The notes beneath the pieces were generated by a model. That model had not been told where the DNA came from, ran no database searches, and worked only from the letters and a program-made list of their open reading frames with translations. Below are positions 36,302-47,894 of a stretch of 64,000 bases of DNA, one piece after another (positions within the stretch are counted from its first letter, which is position 1; each line of letters opens with the position of its first letter). Source of the DNA: Sequoia sempervirens (Eukaryota > Streptophyta > Pinopsida > Cupressales > Cupressaceae); contig VDFB02262673.1 of assembly GCA_007258455.2 (NCBI GenBank), positions 62,001 through 126,000 of the forward strand, written 5' to 3'. Position numbers and translations under genes: made by a program.

Positions 36302-36640
36302 TCGAAATATTCGGCCAATTTTTTCAAATTTTCAAATAACAGCTTTACAAAGCAATACACCCAAGTATAAGTTAGAAGATAAACCAAAACATGCTGGCAA
36401 CCTAACTGTGATGTACACCGTGATCCCGATGTGGGCAAGGTGTGAGCATTGGTCAGAGGATCTAAAACAAATTGCTTATGCAGGAACTCTAACCAAGAAT
36501 GGCGCCGATGATGGTGAGCATATGGTCAGAGGATCGCCTACTCTAATTGCCGAAAAGGGAACTCGACACCAAGTATGTGCTACCCAATCCAGAATGGAGT
36601 GAGGGGCGCACCATATGGCTGGAGTGTTACAAAGTACAAT

Positions 36641-37873
36641 TGTGATGTCCCCGGGCCAGACAGCTCGAACGTGAGCTGCTAGCCCTTTATTGGACCCTTG
36701 TGGGCTAGCCAGTTTGGATAGAGGGTCAGTGGTGCATTTTGGAGAGTTTGTTTGTTCGTGTTTTTAGTGGACAGTGTTTAGATCTCAGTGAGCATTGGCA
36801 TTCCAGGAGTTCATTGCTTCTGACGGCACGAGATTATCCTGTGATTTGAGCATTCTACGGGATTTTAAGTGATTTAAGTTAATTTATTAACTTAAAACGC
36901 CCTTTTTATAAAGTCACCTTGACTTTATTTATATTTTTATATCACTTAAATGAGAAAGGAGGATTATAATATTTCAATGACTTTAAATATTATAAAAGTG
37001 CGCCCAACTATTGGAAAGTGATATATTAAAATATTATAATATTTTGAAAACCTAAAATGGGCGTATCATTATGGAAATGCGTGCTTTGCATAAAGAGGCA
37101 TTTTTGGCAATAGAAACTCACCTTTTGATTATTTCGACTTTGCCTTGTGCTATTTCCTGTGCATTCTCCTGTGATCAGGGTTTGAACAATTTTTCCATTG
37201 AAGAACGATAACTCTTCAGTGTTGAGCACTTTTGAGGCTGTGAGAGATCAGCTGAATTTGTGCAGTTTGTGAGAGCTTCATACAGAGGTTCTACTGGGCT
37301 TGAGCTGTGTTTCCTATTGGATTTCTTTATCAGTTTCAGAGGGTTTTGGGAGATGGCGCTTTCATTTCATCTGGCAGACATCATACTTCTTGGCCGTACC
37401 TTCTAAGTGAGAATTCAGGTTGTTTGCAGTGAAGTGCGTGGCTCTTGTGCAAGGGCGTTTGGGCATTTCTTGGAGAAACGCCTTCTTTTCTGAGGGTTTC
37501 TCTTCATCATTTTAGGCGTTTGGCTTGTACTCTTTATCTGCCACCGTTTTCAGGCTGGATTTTGCATTTTGTAGCTTTCTACACCAGATTTGGTCAATTT
37601 TTCACCATCTTGGCTGGCAAACTGGACTACTTTCTTAAATAAATAATCTGGACACTTCCGGGTATGTTTATGAGTTCTAAATCCATTGTTGAGCATATTT
37701 ATTATCTTCTGTATTGTCAATTCGCCTGAAATAACTCAGATTTACATTTTATATGCATTTATGCTGTGCGCCCCTTCTCTTCTGTCTATCAAATTTTCTC
37801 TAAAAAACTAAATAAACTAAAAAGACTTAAGAAATATTGGGGTTTGAGTTGAGAGCCAGCAGGGCTCATCACA
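36641..37873 (+). repeat. 5' LTR of the gypsy chromovirus
   Basis: It starts TGTGATGTCCCC, ends CATCACA, and is 1233 bp. Compared with the 3' LTR the last several hundred bases are almost identical, while the first 300 or so show many substitutions and small indels. Confidence 0.95.
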
Positions 37874-37874
37874 G

Positions 37875-37886
37875 TGGTATCAGAGC
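37875..37886 (+). promoter_or_regulatory. Primer-binding site, initiator-Met tRNA
   Basis: TGGTATCAGAGC lies one base after the LTR end, the normal plant LTR-retrotransposon arrangement. Confidence 0.92.
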
Positions 37887-38050
37887 TCACATCCTGCCAG
37901 CTTGTGGGGTTTGAGAAATTTATGAAGTCAAACAGAGAGGGTTTTGGTAAGTCCTATTTCAGAGGTGGCCCTAGAAATCAAAGAGGCGACCAGAATCCTT
38001 TTCCACCATTTCCGTTTGCAGATCAGGAGGAGGAATTAGATTGGGACAAT

Positions 38051-40806
38051 ATGGCGAACAGGGCTGGAGAAAGTTCTCACAGAAATAATGGGAGGATGAG
38101 GACAGAGAAGCCAAAGACGTGCTTAGAGGCATGGTTGCAGGGCAAGAGCAGGTTGCAACTATTCTTCAACAACTCAGCACGAATGTTCAGAATTTGTCAT
38201 TAAACAGAGCTCGTAGTTTGGATTCAGATAGAGATGGCAGTATCCATAGACAGCCACAGAGGATTATAGATCCAGTACGCACCTATGAGAGAGCTACATT
38301 TCCCACGTTCACCAGAGATGATGCTGAGGAAGTGGATGAAGCTGAACAGGGTGGTGAAATAAATTTTGCAGATAATATTATGGCGATGCATGATGAGTGG
38401 GATAATTTGCCACCAAGGGTTAAGGAGCACCTTAACTTTGACAGGTTTATGAGCCAGAAGAGAGAGCACACCAGGAACAGGAATGACAGGCGTCCTAGAC
38501 ACAAACAGAGTGATCTTAAACAGGCAACCAGCAAACTAACTTTAGTACATTTTGATGGCAGTGGCAGAGTTACAGCACGTGCCTGGGTTAGTAAACTGGA
38601 TACTTTCCTGACACTACGCCCCATGCCTGAGGTGGATGCCATTCGCTTTGCAGCACTTCATCTAGATGGCGTAGCACATGACTGGTGGATTCATGGTATG
38701 ACTACCCTTCATCATGACAGGATTACCTCTTACCAGGAGTTTACTGATAGACTGGTAGAGAGATTTGACAGAAGGGATCCTGAGCTTTTCTTCAGAGATT
38801 TAGCACAGCTGAAACAGTTAGGTAGCTTGGAATCGTACATTGGTGAATTCCAAAGACTATCTGTTATGGTGACAGGGATCTCAGAGAGAAGGCTGGTCAT
38901 ATTATTTATTGAAGGTCTTTTCGAGCCCATGAAAGGTTGGATAAAAGCATTTGATCCACCTACCTTACAGGAGGCAATGAGGAAAGCTCGCAGCATGGAG
39001 CTATCTACACCTCGTAAGCCTTTTAGCTCGAGCTCGAAGCCTACAACATCATACACGGAAAATAAATCAGATCCAAAGAAGGCTGATAATACAGATCAGA
39101 AAAAGAAATTTGCAGCCCCTTTAGATCGAGAAACTATGAATGATTTGAGAAGGAGAAAACTCTGTTTTTATTGCAAAGGTCCGTATGATTTTAATCACGA
39201 TTGCCCCCTCAAACCAAAAGGGCAAAACAAGCATATGGAGTGGTTTTATGAGGAAGAACCATTGACTGATTTTTCTGATCAGCGTGCTCCAATCTATGAT
39301 ACAGATGGGGAAGAATCAGAAAATGAAGCAGAAATTGCAGAGGAAACAGAACTTAAGGAGGCTCATATGTCCAGCATGCAGAAAGAGGGTTCTTTCAGAC
39401 TCCGTGGGATCCTAGCTGGTCAAAGGGTCATATCTCTCCTTGATACAGGTGCAACTCATAACTTCATCGATTCACGGTTAGTGGAGAAACGGGGTATTCA
39501 AACTGAGCAGTTTGAAGGCATACGTGTGAGGGTTGCAGATGGGAACACTCTCGATTGTGAGAGGATGATACCTGACTTGCCTTTGAAACTTAATAATTTT
39601 GAGTTCAAGGCAGATTTTTATGTTGTAAACATGGGTGGAACTGATTTAGTTCTTGGCATGAAGTGGCTTCATGCAATAGGAGAGTTCACGCTTAATTTGC
39701 GTGACATGGAGATGAAGTTCACCATTGATGGCACAAACCATGTTCTTAAAGCCATCAGGGACAGCAACCTTAGGGAGATTTCACTTCGGCGAATGGAGCG
39801 TTTGATTCGTAATGATATGGTAGAGTGGGCTGCTGAATGCAAGCTAATGCCTTCACAGTTGGATCAGCAAGCTTCTCCATACCATCCAGATGTGCAGGAA
39901 CTTCGAATCAAACATGCGAAGGTATTCAGTGCTATTCCACCAGGCAGGCCTCCTGATAGAGGTATTGAGCATATTATAGAGCTGGAGGAGGGCACGAAAC
40001 CAATTATGATTACTCCTTACCGGCACCCCAAGCGTCTGAAAGATGAGATTGAGAAGACTATTCAGGAGCTGTTAGCTATGGGGCACATCAGGCCGAGTAA
40101 GTCACCCTTTGCTTCATCAGTTGTTTTGGTGAAGAAAAAGGATGGTACACTTAGAATGTGTATCGATTACAGAATGCTCAACAGGAAAACCATTAAGAAC
40201 AGGTATCCTATTCCTCGGATAGATGAGTTGATAGACGAGCTTCATGGAGCTTGCTACTTCTCAAAGATTGATTTGAGAACAGGTTATCACCAGATCAGAG
40301 TCCGAGAAGAGGACATAGAGAAAACGGCGTTCAGATGTCACTGTGGACACTTTGATTTTTTGGTTATGCCATTTGGGTTAACCAATGCTCCAGCCACGTT
40401 TCAGTCGACAATGAACAGGGTTTTCCATCCTCATTTGAGGAAATTTGTTTTAGTGTTCTTCGACGACATCCTGGTTTATAGTAAATCATGGGAAGAACAT
40501 ATGGTACACTTGGATGAGGTACTGAGTATACTTGACAGGGAGTCCTTGTATGCCAAGGAGTCCAAGTGTGCATTGGGCATGGCAGAACTTTTATATCTGG
40601 GACACATCATCAGCGGTGCAGGAGTCAGCATGGACCCAGAGAAGGTTCGAGCCATCATTGATTGGCCTACACCTGAGACTTTGACACAGCTCAGGGGATT
40701 TGTAGGATTGTGTGCTTTCTATCGTCGGTTTGTTAGTGGGTTCTCGCGGCATGCTGCGCCACTAACCGATTTGACTAAGAAAGGTGCTTTTGAGTGGACC
40801 CACTAG
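38051..40806 (+). pseudogene. gag-protease-RT polyprotein of the chromovirus (one frameshift)
   Basis: The likely start is ATG 38051 (MANRAGESS), since related elements start MADR at the same place relative to their primer sites. The frame shifts by one step near 38090, after which an 895-codon frame (38119-40806) runs on. Residues below count from 38119. Retrotrans_gag-like region about 150-295; zinc knuckle CFYCKGPYDFNHDC about 349-362; aspartic protease LLDTGATHNF about 441; RT with RYPIPRIDEL about 695 and the catalytic FFDDIL about 780. These proteins form the particle, cleave the polyprotein and copy the RNA in the cytoplasm. The frame ends at FEWTH, where a second frameshift separates it from RNase H. 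Confidence 0.93.
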
Positions 40807-42722
40807 CACAAGCGTGCTTTGAGAAGTTCAAACTTCTCATGACTTCGTGTCCTGTTTTGGCTTTACCGGACTTCACTAAACCCTTTGAGTTACATTGCGA
40901 TGCCAGTGGTGAGGGTATTGGTGCAGTTATTATGCAGGATCGTCACCCTATAGCTTTTGAGAGCAGAAAGCTAAGAGGGCCAGAACGGAGTTTTAGTATC
41001 TATGATAAGGAAATGTTGGCTATCATGCATGCGATGGCCAAATTCAGGCAATACTTGATTGGTAGTAAGTTCACTGTGAAAACCGATCATAATAGTCTGA
41101 AGCATTTTCTTGGGCAGCGAGATCTTAATGAGAGACAACAAAAATGGGTCAGCAAGCTTCAGTCTTACGATTTTGACATCTCTTATGTCAAGGGCACTCA
41201 GAATGTGGTTGCTGATGCGTTATCTCGCCGTCCTCACTTGAGTTCTATTACATTGGTTTCAGAAGACTGGAGACATCAGATAGTAGCAGAGTATGCTAAG
41301 GACCCATGGGCCTCTAGCATCATAGATGGATCAGTGTTGGATGACAGGTATTCACTTGTAGATGACCTTATCATCTACAAAGGGAGGATTTTATTGGTCC
41401 CAGGTTCTGAGATGAGGGACAGGGTTTTGAGGTCATTGCATGATTCACCCATGGCGGGACATCCCGGGTACTATAAGACCTATCGGCAGGTACGGGAGAG
41501 ATTCTCTTGGAAGGGTCTCAAGTCCTATGTTCTCCAGTATGTCAGGGAATGTCTTGTTTGTCAGCAGAACAAGCAAGAGCACACATACCCTGCAGGTCTT
41601 CTACAGCCGCTTCCTATTCCTGAGAGGAAGTGGGATTGTTTATCCATGGACTTCATCACGGGCTTGCCAAAAGCTCAAGGGAAGGACAGTATTTTCGTGG
41701 TGGTAGATCGATTGACGAAATATGCACACTTTTTCGCAATCACTACTACACACACGGCTACTCAGATTGCTGATTTGTTCTTCCGAGAGGTATTCAGGCT
41801 GCACGGTTTACCTCGCAGTATAGTTAGCGACAGGGACAGCAGATTTATGAGTAACTTCTGGCAGGAGTTATTCAAGCTTTGTGGGACAGAGCTCACCCCT
41901 AGTACCAGCTACCACCCCCAGACAGATGGGCAGACAGAGATCGTCAACAAATGGGTGGAAGGGTACTTGCGTAACTATAGTTCAGGGCAGCAGAAGGCAT
42001 GGGTGAGGTGGTTATACTTATGTGAGTACTGTTACAACACCACCCATCACATGAGCATCCAGATGACACCATATCGAGCGTTATATGGATATGACGCTCC
42101 GAGCTTTCTTGATTTATTGCTGAGTGACAGTAGAGTTCCCAGTGCTGGTGATTTGTTACAGGAGAACCAGGATATTATGAGAGCACTTAGGGAAAATATT
42201 CAGAAAGCCCAAAATCAGCAAAAGCAATATGCTGATCAGAGACGAGTAGAGCGGTCTTTCGAGATCGATGATTTGGTGTACCTGATGCTTCAGCCGTATA
42301 GGCAGTCTACCCTTCGCAAGAAGGGCTCCGAGAAACTCAAGCCGCGATACTATGGACCTTTCAGAGTTGTCAGACGTGTAGGTCAAGTGGCTTATGAGCT
42401 GGATCTTCCGGTGGACAGTAGAGTTCACAACGTGTTCCATGTGTCACGCCTCAAAAAGGCGTTGGGACAACACGTAATTCCTTCTATTGATTTGCCACCC
42501 CTGGATGATGAGGGCAAATTAATTTTGATACCTGAGGCCATTTTGGATTCCAGAGAGCGTCATCTTCGGAGGCGGGTCATCAGGGAATACTTGGTTAAGT
42601 GGAGGGATCTACCAGCAGAGGATGCGACATGGGAGAGTGACAGTGTTCTTCAGCATCCAGCTTTGAGTTTGCTTGTGGACAAGCAAATTCGGGGAGGGCG
42701 GACTGTGATGTCCCCTCGCTAG
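40794..42722 (+). pseudogene. RNase H-integrase-chromodomain part of the chromovirus polyprotein
   Basis: This 642-codon frame overlaps the RT frame by 13 bases and is offset from it, most simply a one-base deletion near 40800. Its first ATG is probably not a natural start. RNase H has CDASGEGIGAV near residue 36 and ADALSRRP near 140. Integrase has the H-H-C-C zinc region near 215-262 (AGHPGYY, CLVCQQ), then catalytic D (MDFITG, about 285), D (VSDRDSRF, about 344) and E (QTEIVNKW, about 381). A chromodomain-like tail (IREYLVKWRDLPAEDATWE) lies at about 597-615, a module that guides integration to marked chromatin in chromoviruses. The last codons overlap the purine tract and LTR start. Confidence 0.94.
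42690..42703 (+). promoter_or_regulatory. Polypurine tract of the chromovirus
   Basis: CGGGGAGGGCGGAC immediately precedes the 3' LTR. Element C has the close counterpart AGGGAGGGCGGAC before its 3' LTR. Confidence 0.88.
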
Positions 42723-43938
42723 ACAGTTCTCGGGAACAGAGCGTTATCCCTTTATTGGACCCTTGTGGGCTAGCCAGTTTGGATAGAGGGTCAGTGGTGC
42801 ATTTTGGAGAGTTTGTTTGTTCGTGTTTTCAGTGGACAGTGTTTAGATCCCAGTGAGCGTTGGCATTCCAGGAGTTCATCGCTTCTGACGGCACGAGATT
42901 ATCCTGAGATTTGAGCATTTTATGGGGATTTAAGTGATTAAGTTAATTTATTAACTTAAAACGCCTTTTAATAAAGTCACATTGACTTTATTCATATTTT
43001 TTTTATATCACTTAAATCTTAAAAAGGAGGATTATAATATTTTAATGACTTTAAATTTATAAAAGTGCGCCCAACTATTGAAAAGGAATATATTGAAATG
43101 TTATAATATTTGGAAACCCAAAAAGGGCGTAGCATTATGGAAATGCGTGCTTTTGCTTAAAGAGGCATTTTTGGCAATAGAAACTCACCTTTTGATTATT
43201 TCGAATTGCCTTGTGCATCTTTTCTCTGAGCATTCTCCTGAGAGCAGGGTTTGATCATTGTGTCCATTGGAGAACGGAAACTCTTCAGTGTTGAGTACGT
43301 TTGAGGCTGTGAGAGATCAGCTGAATCCGTAGTTTTGAGGCTTCATACAGAGGTTCTACTGGGCTTGAGCTGTGTTTCCTATTGGATTTCTTTATCAGTT
43401 TCAGAGGGTTTTGGGAGATGGCGCCTTCATTTCATCTGGCAGACATCATACTTCTTGGTCGTACCTTCTAAGTGAGAATTCAGGTTGTTTGCAGTGAAGT
43501 GCGTGGCTCTTGTGCAAGGGCATTTGGGCATTTCTTGGAGAAACGCCTTCTTTTCTGAGGGTTTCTCTTCATCATTTTAGGCGTTTGGCTTGTACTCTTT
43601 ATCTGCCACCGTTTTCAGGCTGGATTTTGCATTTTGTAGCTTTCTACACCAGATTTGGTCAATTTTTCACCATCTTGGCTGGCAAACTGGACTACTTTCT
43701 TAAATAAATAATCTGGACACTTCCGGGTATGTTTATGAGTTCTAAATCCATTGTTGAGCATATTTATTATCTTCTGTATTGTCAATTCGCCTGAAATAAC
43801 TCAGATTTACATTTTATATGCATTTATGTTGTGCGCCCCTTCTCTTCTGCCTATCAAACTTTCTCTAAAAAACTAAATAACACTAAAAAGACTTAAGAAA
43901 TATTAGTTTGAGTTGAGAGACGTGCTAGGCTCATCACA
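42704..43938 (+). repeat. 3' LTR of the gypsy chromovirus
   Basis: It is 1235 bp, starts TGTGATGTCCCC, ends CATCACA and is followed by ACAAT. Confidence 0.95.
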
Positions 43939-45491
43939 ACAATGCTTGAAAGGAAATGCTGAAAGCTGAAAATACTCAACACCCAGAATGTGCTTGCTAA
44001 CCCAGAGTGGGAAAGTAGCTACCATAGGGCGGAGATGAACTATTACAAATAACTTCAAATGAAAGTGAGCATTACAAACAGAATTGAACAAGCTTGATAA
44101 TTACTGCCAGTTTACAAATTGAGAATCATTTGCCTGTCAAGAGCATAGAAACTGGAAAGATCAGCATTACAACATATTAAGGATTCCCCTTGGCTTGATT
44201 CAAGTGCCAAATCAATAACTCTCACAATGACGGGAATAACACTTTTGATTTTCTCAAATCTGCATTTTGCATTTTAAACCAGCAACCTATGAAATGATTC
44301 AAATGTTCATATCTCACTTATAACTCACTCAAATTGCATAAACTCTGATGCACAATACTCCTATTATGATGGCGCTCAAGCTAGGAACTAAACACAGACT
44401 TAAAATGCAACTAACAATTAATGCACAAATCCCAAGATAGGCTGAAAAGTACGGCCCAGCTGAGAAAGGCGATTTCTCTTTAAAAATCACAGCCTCCAAA
44501 TTAAATTCTATAACCTTGGGAATATGATCGGCCCTTACAAACAAGAAGATCAAGATGATACCCAGAAGCAATATTTTTGTCTTTTTTGATTTACGAATAA
44601 AAACCTTAATCTGCTATAGCTAAAATGCAACAACTGGAAAATCTAATATGCTGAAACCACTAATATGCCAATCAGATCTAACAATGCAATAAGTTGAATA
44701 CAATGCACAAACTAAATGCAACTCACAACATAGACTGAATCACCACTAGTTGTTGTCTTGCAAACAAGAAGCGATGCCCGAGCTAGGAGGCCTTCATTCC
44801 TCGAAGCAGTTCCAGAGCCAAACCGGCAGCATAACAATACTGTAGACCAAAGATGAGAATGATGCTCAGGGTCTTCCTTTTATAACTTCGTGTTGACTTC
44901 ACGAAACCCTAAAATCCACTTCAATGATCAAAACCCTAATCCTTTCTCCAAGATGGCGTCCTTTTCCTTCAAAGCTCAATATTGATATTTTAAATAAATT
45001 CAATGCTTTGATAAATGTCATTAAGCTTGTTTTGACTTTGGCAAATAATAAAATAATTCCTAATGAAGGCTTTACCCTCAAAAGACCACTTTTTAAAATA
45101 ACGAAGTCAATAGACTAGGCCAAGGGGTCAACGTTAAAATATAATATTAAACGCGACTTTAATTGGCCATTAAATATATCAACTTATCTCTCCACTATGC
45201 CTTTGAAACCAATAATGACCAAGTCAATCACCAAACTGGGCAGGGAAGCCAACTATGTCAACAACCTAAAATCCTAGGAAATAGAATTTACTAAAAATAG
45301 TAAATTCCGTGAAAATGCCTAATGCCAAAATGAATATAACGCCAATCTCTCAATCGCCAGGAATCCGATCCATGAATCCCGACTCGGAAAGCAATCTTCT
45401 CAAAAAATAGGAGCCCTAATACTCTCCTTCCTGGACTACTCTGTTTCCAAAAAGGCTAACAATCACTGTCTCCATCCTGTTTGAGAATACA

Positions 45492-45700
45492 GAAAGCCAA
45501 GATGTGAACCTCTCATTCTGTGACCCATTTCATTTAATTCCATTGTCTTCTCCAATTCCTTTAAAAACAATCTTTTTCTCAGGATGCATGCTGACTCAAG
45601 GAGATTATTATTCACTGTCCTCTCAATTTGTAATCGTTCCATTTCTTTTCATAAATTCTCAACTCTTTGACGCAAGTTGAGTTCCTCGTCATGATGCGTA
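45492..45700 (-). pseudogene. Probable copia gag coiled-coil fragment
   Basis: The minus strand encodes a charged heptad-like stretch (ERTVNNNLLESACILRKR, LKELEKTMELNEMG). It borders the third family A LTR opposite the copia gag knuckles at 35731-36301, and the sense orientation agrees, so it is probably the N-terminal side of the same copia gag. No catalytic motif. Confidence is low. Confidence 0.4.
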
Positions 45701-45725
45701 ACTCCTTCATCTTCTCTATCACTCT

Positions 45726-46340
45726 TTAATCTTTTTCCTGTAAGTCTTTATCATCACGGGTATTGTCTTCTCTATCTCGGAGCTCAATAATGTGCTCGAT
45801 GCCTCTGTCAGGAGGTCTACCTGGCGGAATATCACTGAACACCTTGTCATGCTTGATTCTCAACTCCTGAATGTCCGGATGATATTCTGTCTTTTGCTGT
45901 CCCTCCTGTATAGGTGCTAAATGACACTCAGCAGCCCACTCTACCATGTCATGAGCATGAGCCGCTCCATTCGGCGAAAAGAAATTGTTTTAAGGTCGCT
46001 GTCCCGAATTGCCTTAAGTATGTGAGTCTTCCCATCGACCTCAAAACGGATCTCCTGTCCTTGAGACGAAGTGTGACCTCCTCCAATGAATGTAACCACT
46101 TCATTCCAAGACCAAATCCAATGTCCCCCATATTAACAACGTAATAATCTGTCTTGAATCATATTGTTCAAGCCTAAAGGGAGATCCTTAATCATGCGGC
46201 GCAATCAAAGTGTATCCATCTGCCACTTTGACTCTGATGCCCAAAACTCCTCAGTGATGAGTCAACGTTTCAACACGAAAGCAGCATCTATGAATTATGC
46301 GTGGCTCCTGTATCCAATAGGGTAATGACCCTCTGTCCTG
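45726..46340 (-). pseudogene. Protease and RT N-terminal remnant of C-prime
   Basis: Close to the end of gag, in another frame, LRGVLAGQRVITLLDTGATH gives the aspartic protease active site near 46310. After several stops a 73-codon frame (45947-45726) contains MVEWAAECHL and IPPGRPPDRGIEHIIEL, matching the protease-RT linker of the chromovirus. Sequence homology ends just where RT proper would begin. Confidence 0.85.
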
Positions 46341-47755
46341 CTAACACACCACGAAGCCGGAAAGAACCCTCCTGCTGAATGCTAGATAAACGGGCCTCCT
46401 GTATCTGAAGCTCAGGCTCTGTCTTGCTCTAGGCTCTGGAGCCTCTGACTCTGAATCATCTGAATGCTCTGGCTGTTCGGAATTTTCTGATTCGGAGTCC
46501 TCATAATACGCCCACATCACACGATTTGCCTTGCCCTTAGGTCTTAGAGGACAATCGTGATTGGCGTCATATGGTCCCTTGCAGTAGAAGCAAAGCTTCT
46601 TCCTGCGAAGGTCATTAAGGGCCTCACGATCCAAAGGTGGGAATGCTGATTTGCCTTTTGAATCGTTTTTAAAGTCTGATTTTTCTTTATTAAAATCAGA
46701 TTTATCCTTATTTCTGTTAAAGCCCTTGTTATCCCTGAATGATGAAGAACCTCTGGAGTTGAATCTACTTGACGGTGCTGCTAACTCCATGTTTCGTGCT
46801 TTCTTCATCGCCTCCTGTAATGATGGAGGATCAAAGGCTTTGATCCAGCCTCTCAGTGGCTCTGTCAAACCCTCCATGAAGAGTACTACCAATCTCCTCT
46901 CTGATATGCTCGGAACCATGACGGATAGCCTCTGAAAGTCACTGATATAAGTCTCTAGACTGCCACTCTGCCTCAACTGTGCTAAATCTCTGAAGTAGGT
47001 TTCCGGATCCTTCCTGTCAAACCTCTCAACCAATCTATCCACGAACTCCTGGTATGTAGTGATCCTGTCATGCTGTAAAGTCACCATACCGTGGTGCCAC
47101 CAGTCGTAAGCCACTCCCTCGAGGTGCAGTGTAGCGTATCTAATAGCGTCTCTCTCAGCCATCGGACGCAAAGTGAGGAATGTATCAAGCTTGCTAATCC
47201 AAGCTTGGGCTGTCATCTTCCCACTACCATCGAACATCACCAGATTAAGCCTGTTGGTTGCATGTTTTAGATCATTATTCTGCTGTCGGGGTCTCCAATC
47301 CTGTCGAGCCCTGTTGTGTTCTCGCCTCTGTGTAATAAAACGGTCAAAAGTGATCCGTTCTCTGACTGCAGGAGGTACCAACTCCCACTCCTCGTTCGCT
47401 GCCATAAGGTTATCAGCAAACAAATCCTCGTGCTCCTCACCTGGTATAGCCTCATCGGGCTCCTGTCTCGTGAAAGTAGGCCTAGTAGGCCTATCTACCG
47501 TCCGTGACACTGTCCTAGGAGCTCTCCGTGACCCTGCATCACTCCTGTCATCGTTACGATGGGGTGACGGTCTCCTCGAAGTACCTAATCTCTGCAGTGC
47601 CACTACCTGTGTAAAACATCATCGGACCTCCGTTGTCCTGCACGAAGATCTCTGAGTGCATGCAAGACCTCTGCATCGCCCTGATCTCTGTTATTCTGTG
47701 GGATCTCTGTCCTAGGTATGTTTGTTCTGTCAGCCCTGTCATTCCTGTCAGCCAT
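46341..47755 (-). pseudogene. gag of C-prime (one frameshift)
   Basis: ATG at 47755 begins MADRNDRAD; this frame ends near 47606 and the 420-codon frame from 47603 continues the protein, so one frameshift is present. The long frame has a retrotrans_gag-like region (about 47190-46780) with WWHHGMVTLQHDRITTY and RDLAQLRQSGSLETYI, then a Ser/Lys-rich linker and zinc knuckle CFYCKGPYDANHDC (near 46560-46600). It is closely related to the chromovirus gag. Its first 150 or so residues are also closely related to the N-terminus of element C ORF1. Confidence 0.88.
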
Positions 47756-47881
47756 GTTTTCTGGCTGCCTGCTCAAACTGCATTGCCTTTCAATCAAGGC
47801 ACGTCTACAAGTATAGTACCTGTATGTATCAAACTCCTCTGGCTGCATATGATGGCTAAACCCTCAGGATGGCAGGATTTA

Positions 47882-47893
47882 GCTCTGATACCA
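47882..47893 (-). promoter_or_regulatory. Primer-binding site of C-prime
   Basis: The minus strand reads TGGTATCAGAGC one base after the LTR end at 47895. Confidence 0.9.
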
Positions 47894-47894
47894 C

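Larger units (their letters stand above)
36641..43938 (+). mobile_element. Ty3/gypsy chromovirus, nearly complete
   Basis: This 7298-bp element has LTRs 36641-37873 and 42704-43938, a Met-tRNA primer site at 37875-37886, gag-pol, and a purine tract at 42690-42703. It is flanked by the perfect 5-bp duplication ACAAT (36636-36640 and 43939-43943). Order gag-protease-RT-RNase H-integrase-chromodomain defines a gypsy chromovirus. Two single-step frameshifts (near 38090 and 40800) break the polyprotein; I see no other stop. It is among the youngest insertions here, lying inside the third family A LTR. Confidence 0.96.
36302..45491 (-). mobile_element. Solo-type LTR, family A, copy 3, split by a gypsy element
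   Basis: Segments 36302-36640 and 43944-45491 together (about 1.89 kb) are homologous in order to the reversed solo LTR at 3830-5750. The middle (36641-43938 plus one duplication) is a later gypsy insertion. The start (near 45491) lacks several bases of TGTAATGTCCCC, and the other end (near 36302) reads CGAAATATT where TGAAATATT is expected, so both termini are eroded. No target duplication was recognised. It lies in a copia gag fragment. Confidence 0.82.

Noticed and set aside
37445..37642. 65-codon frame repeated at 43510-43707, looking like a conserved small protein
   Set aside because: Both copies are in the two LTRs of the chromovirus, so identity reflects LTR duplication, not protein selection.
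38119..42722. Integrated plant pararetrovirus
   Set aside because: LTRs, target duplication, integrase and chromodomain show an ordinary Ty3/gypsy retrotransposon; no movement protein or virus coat features.
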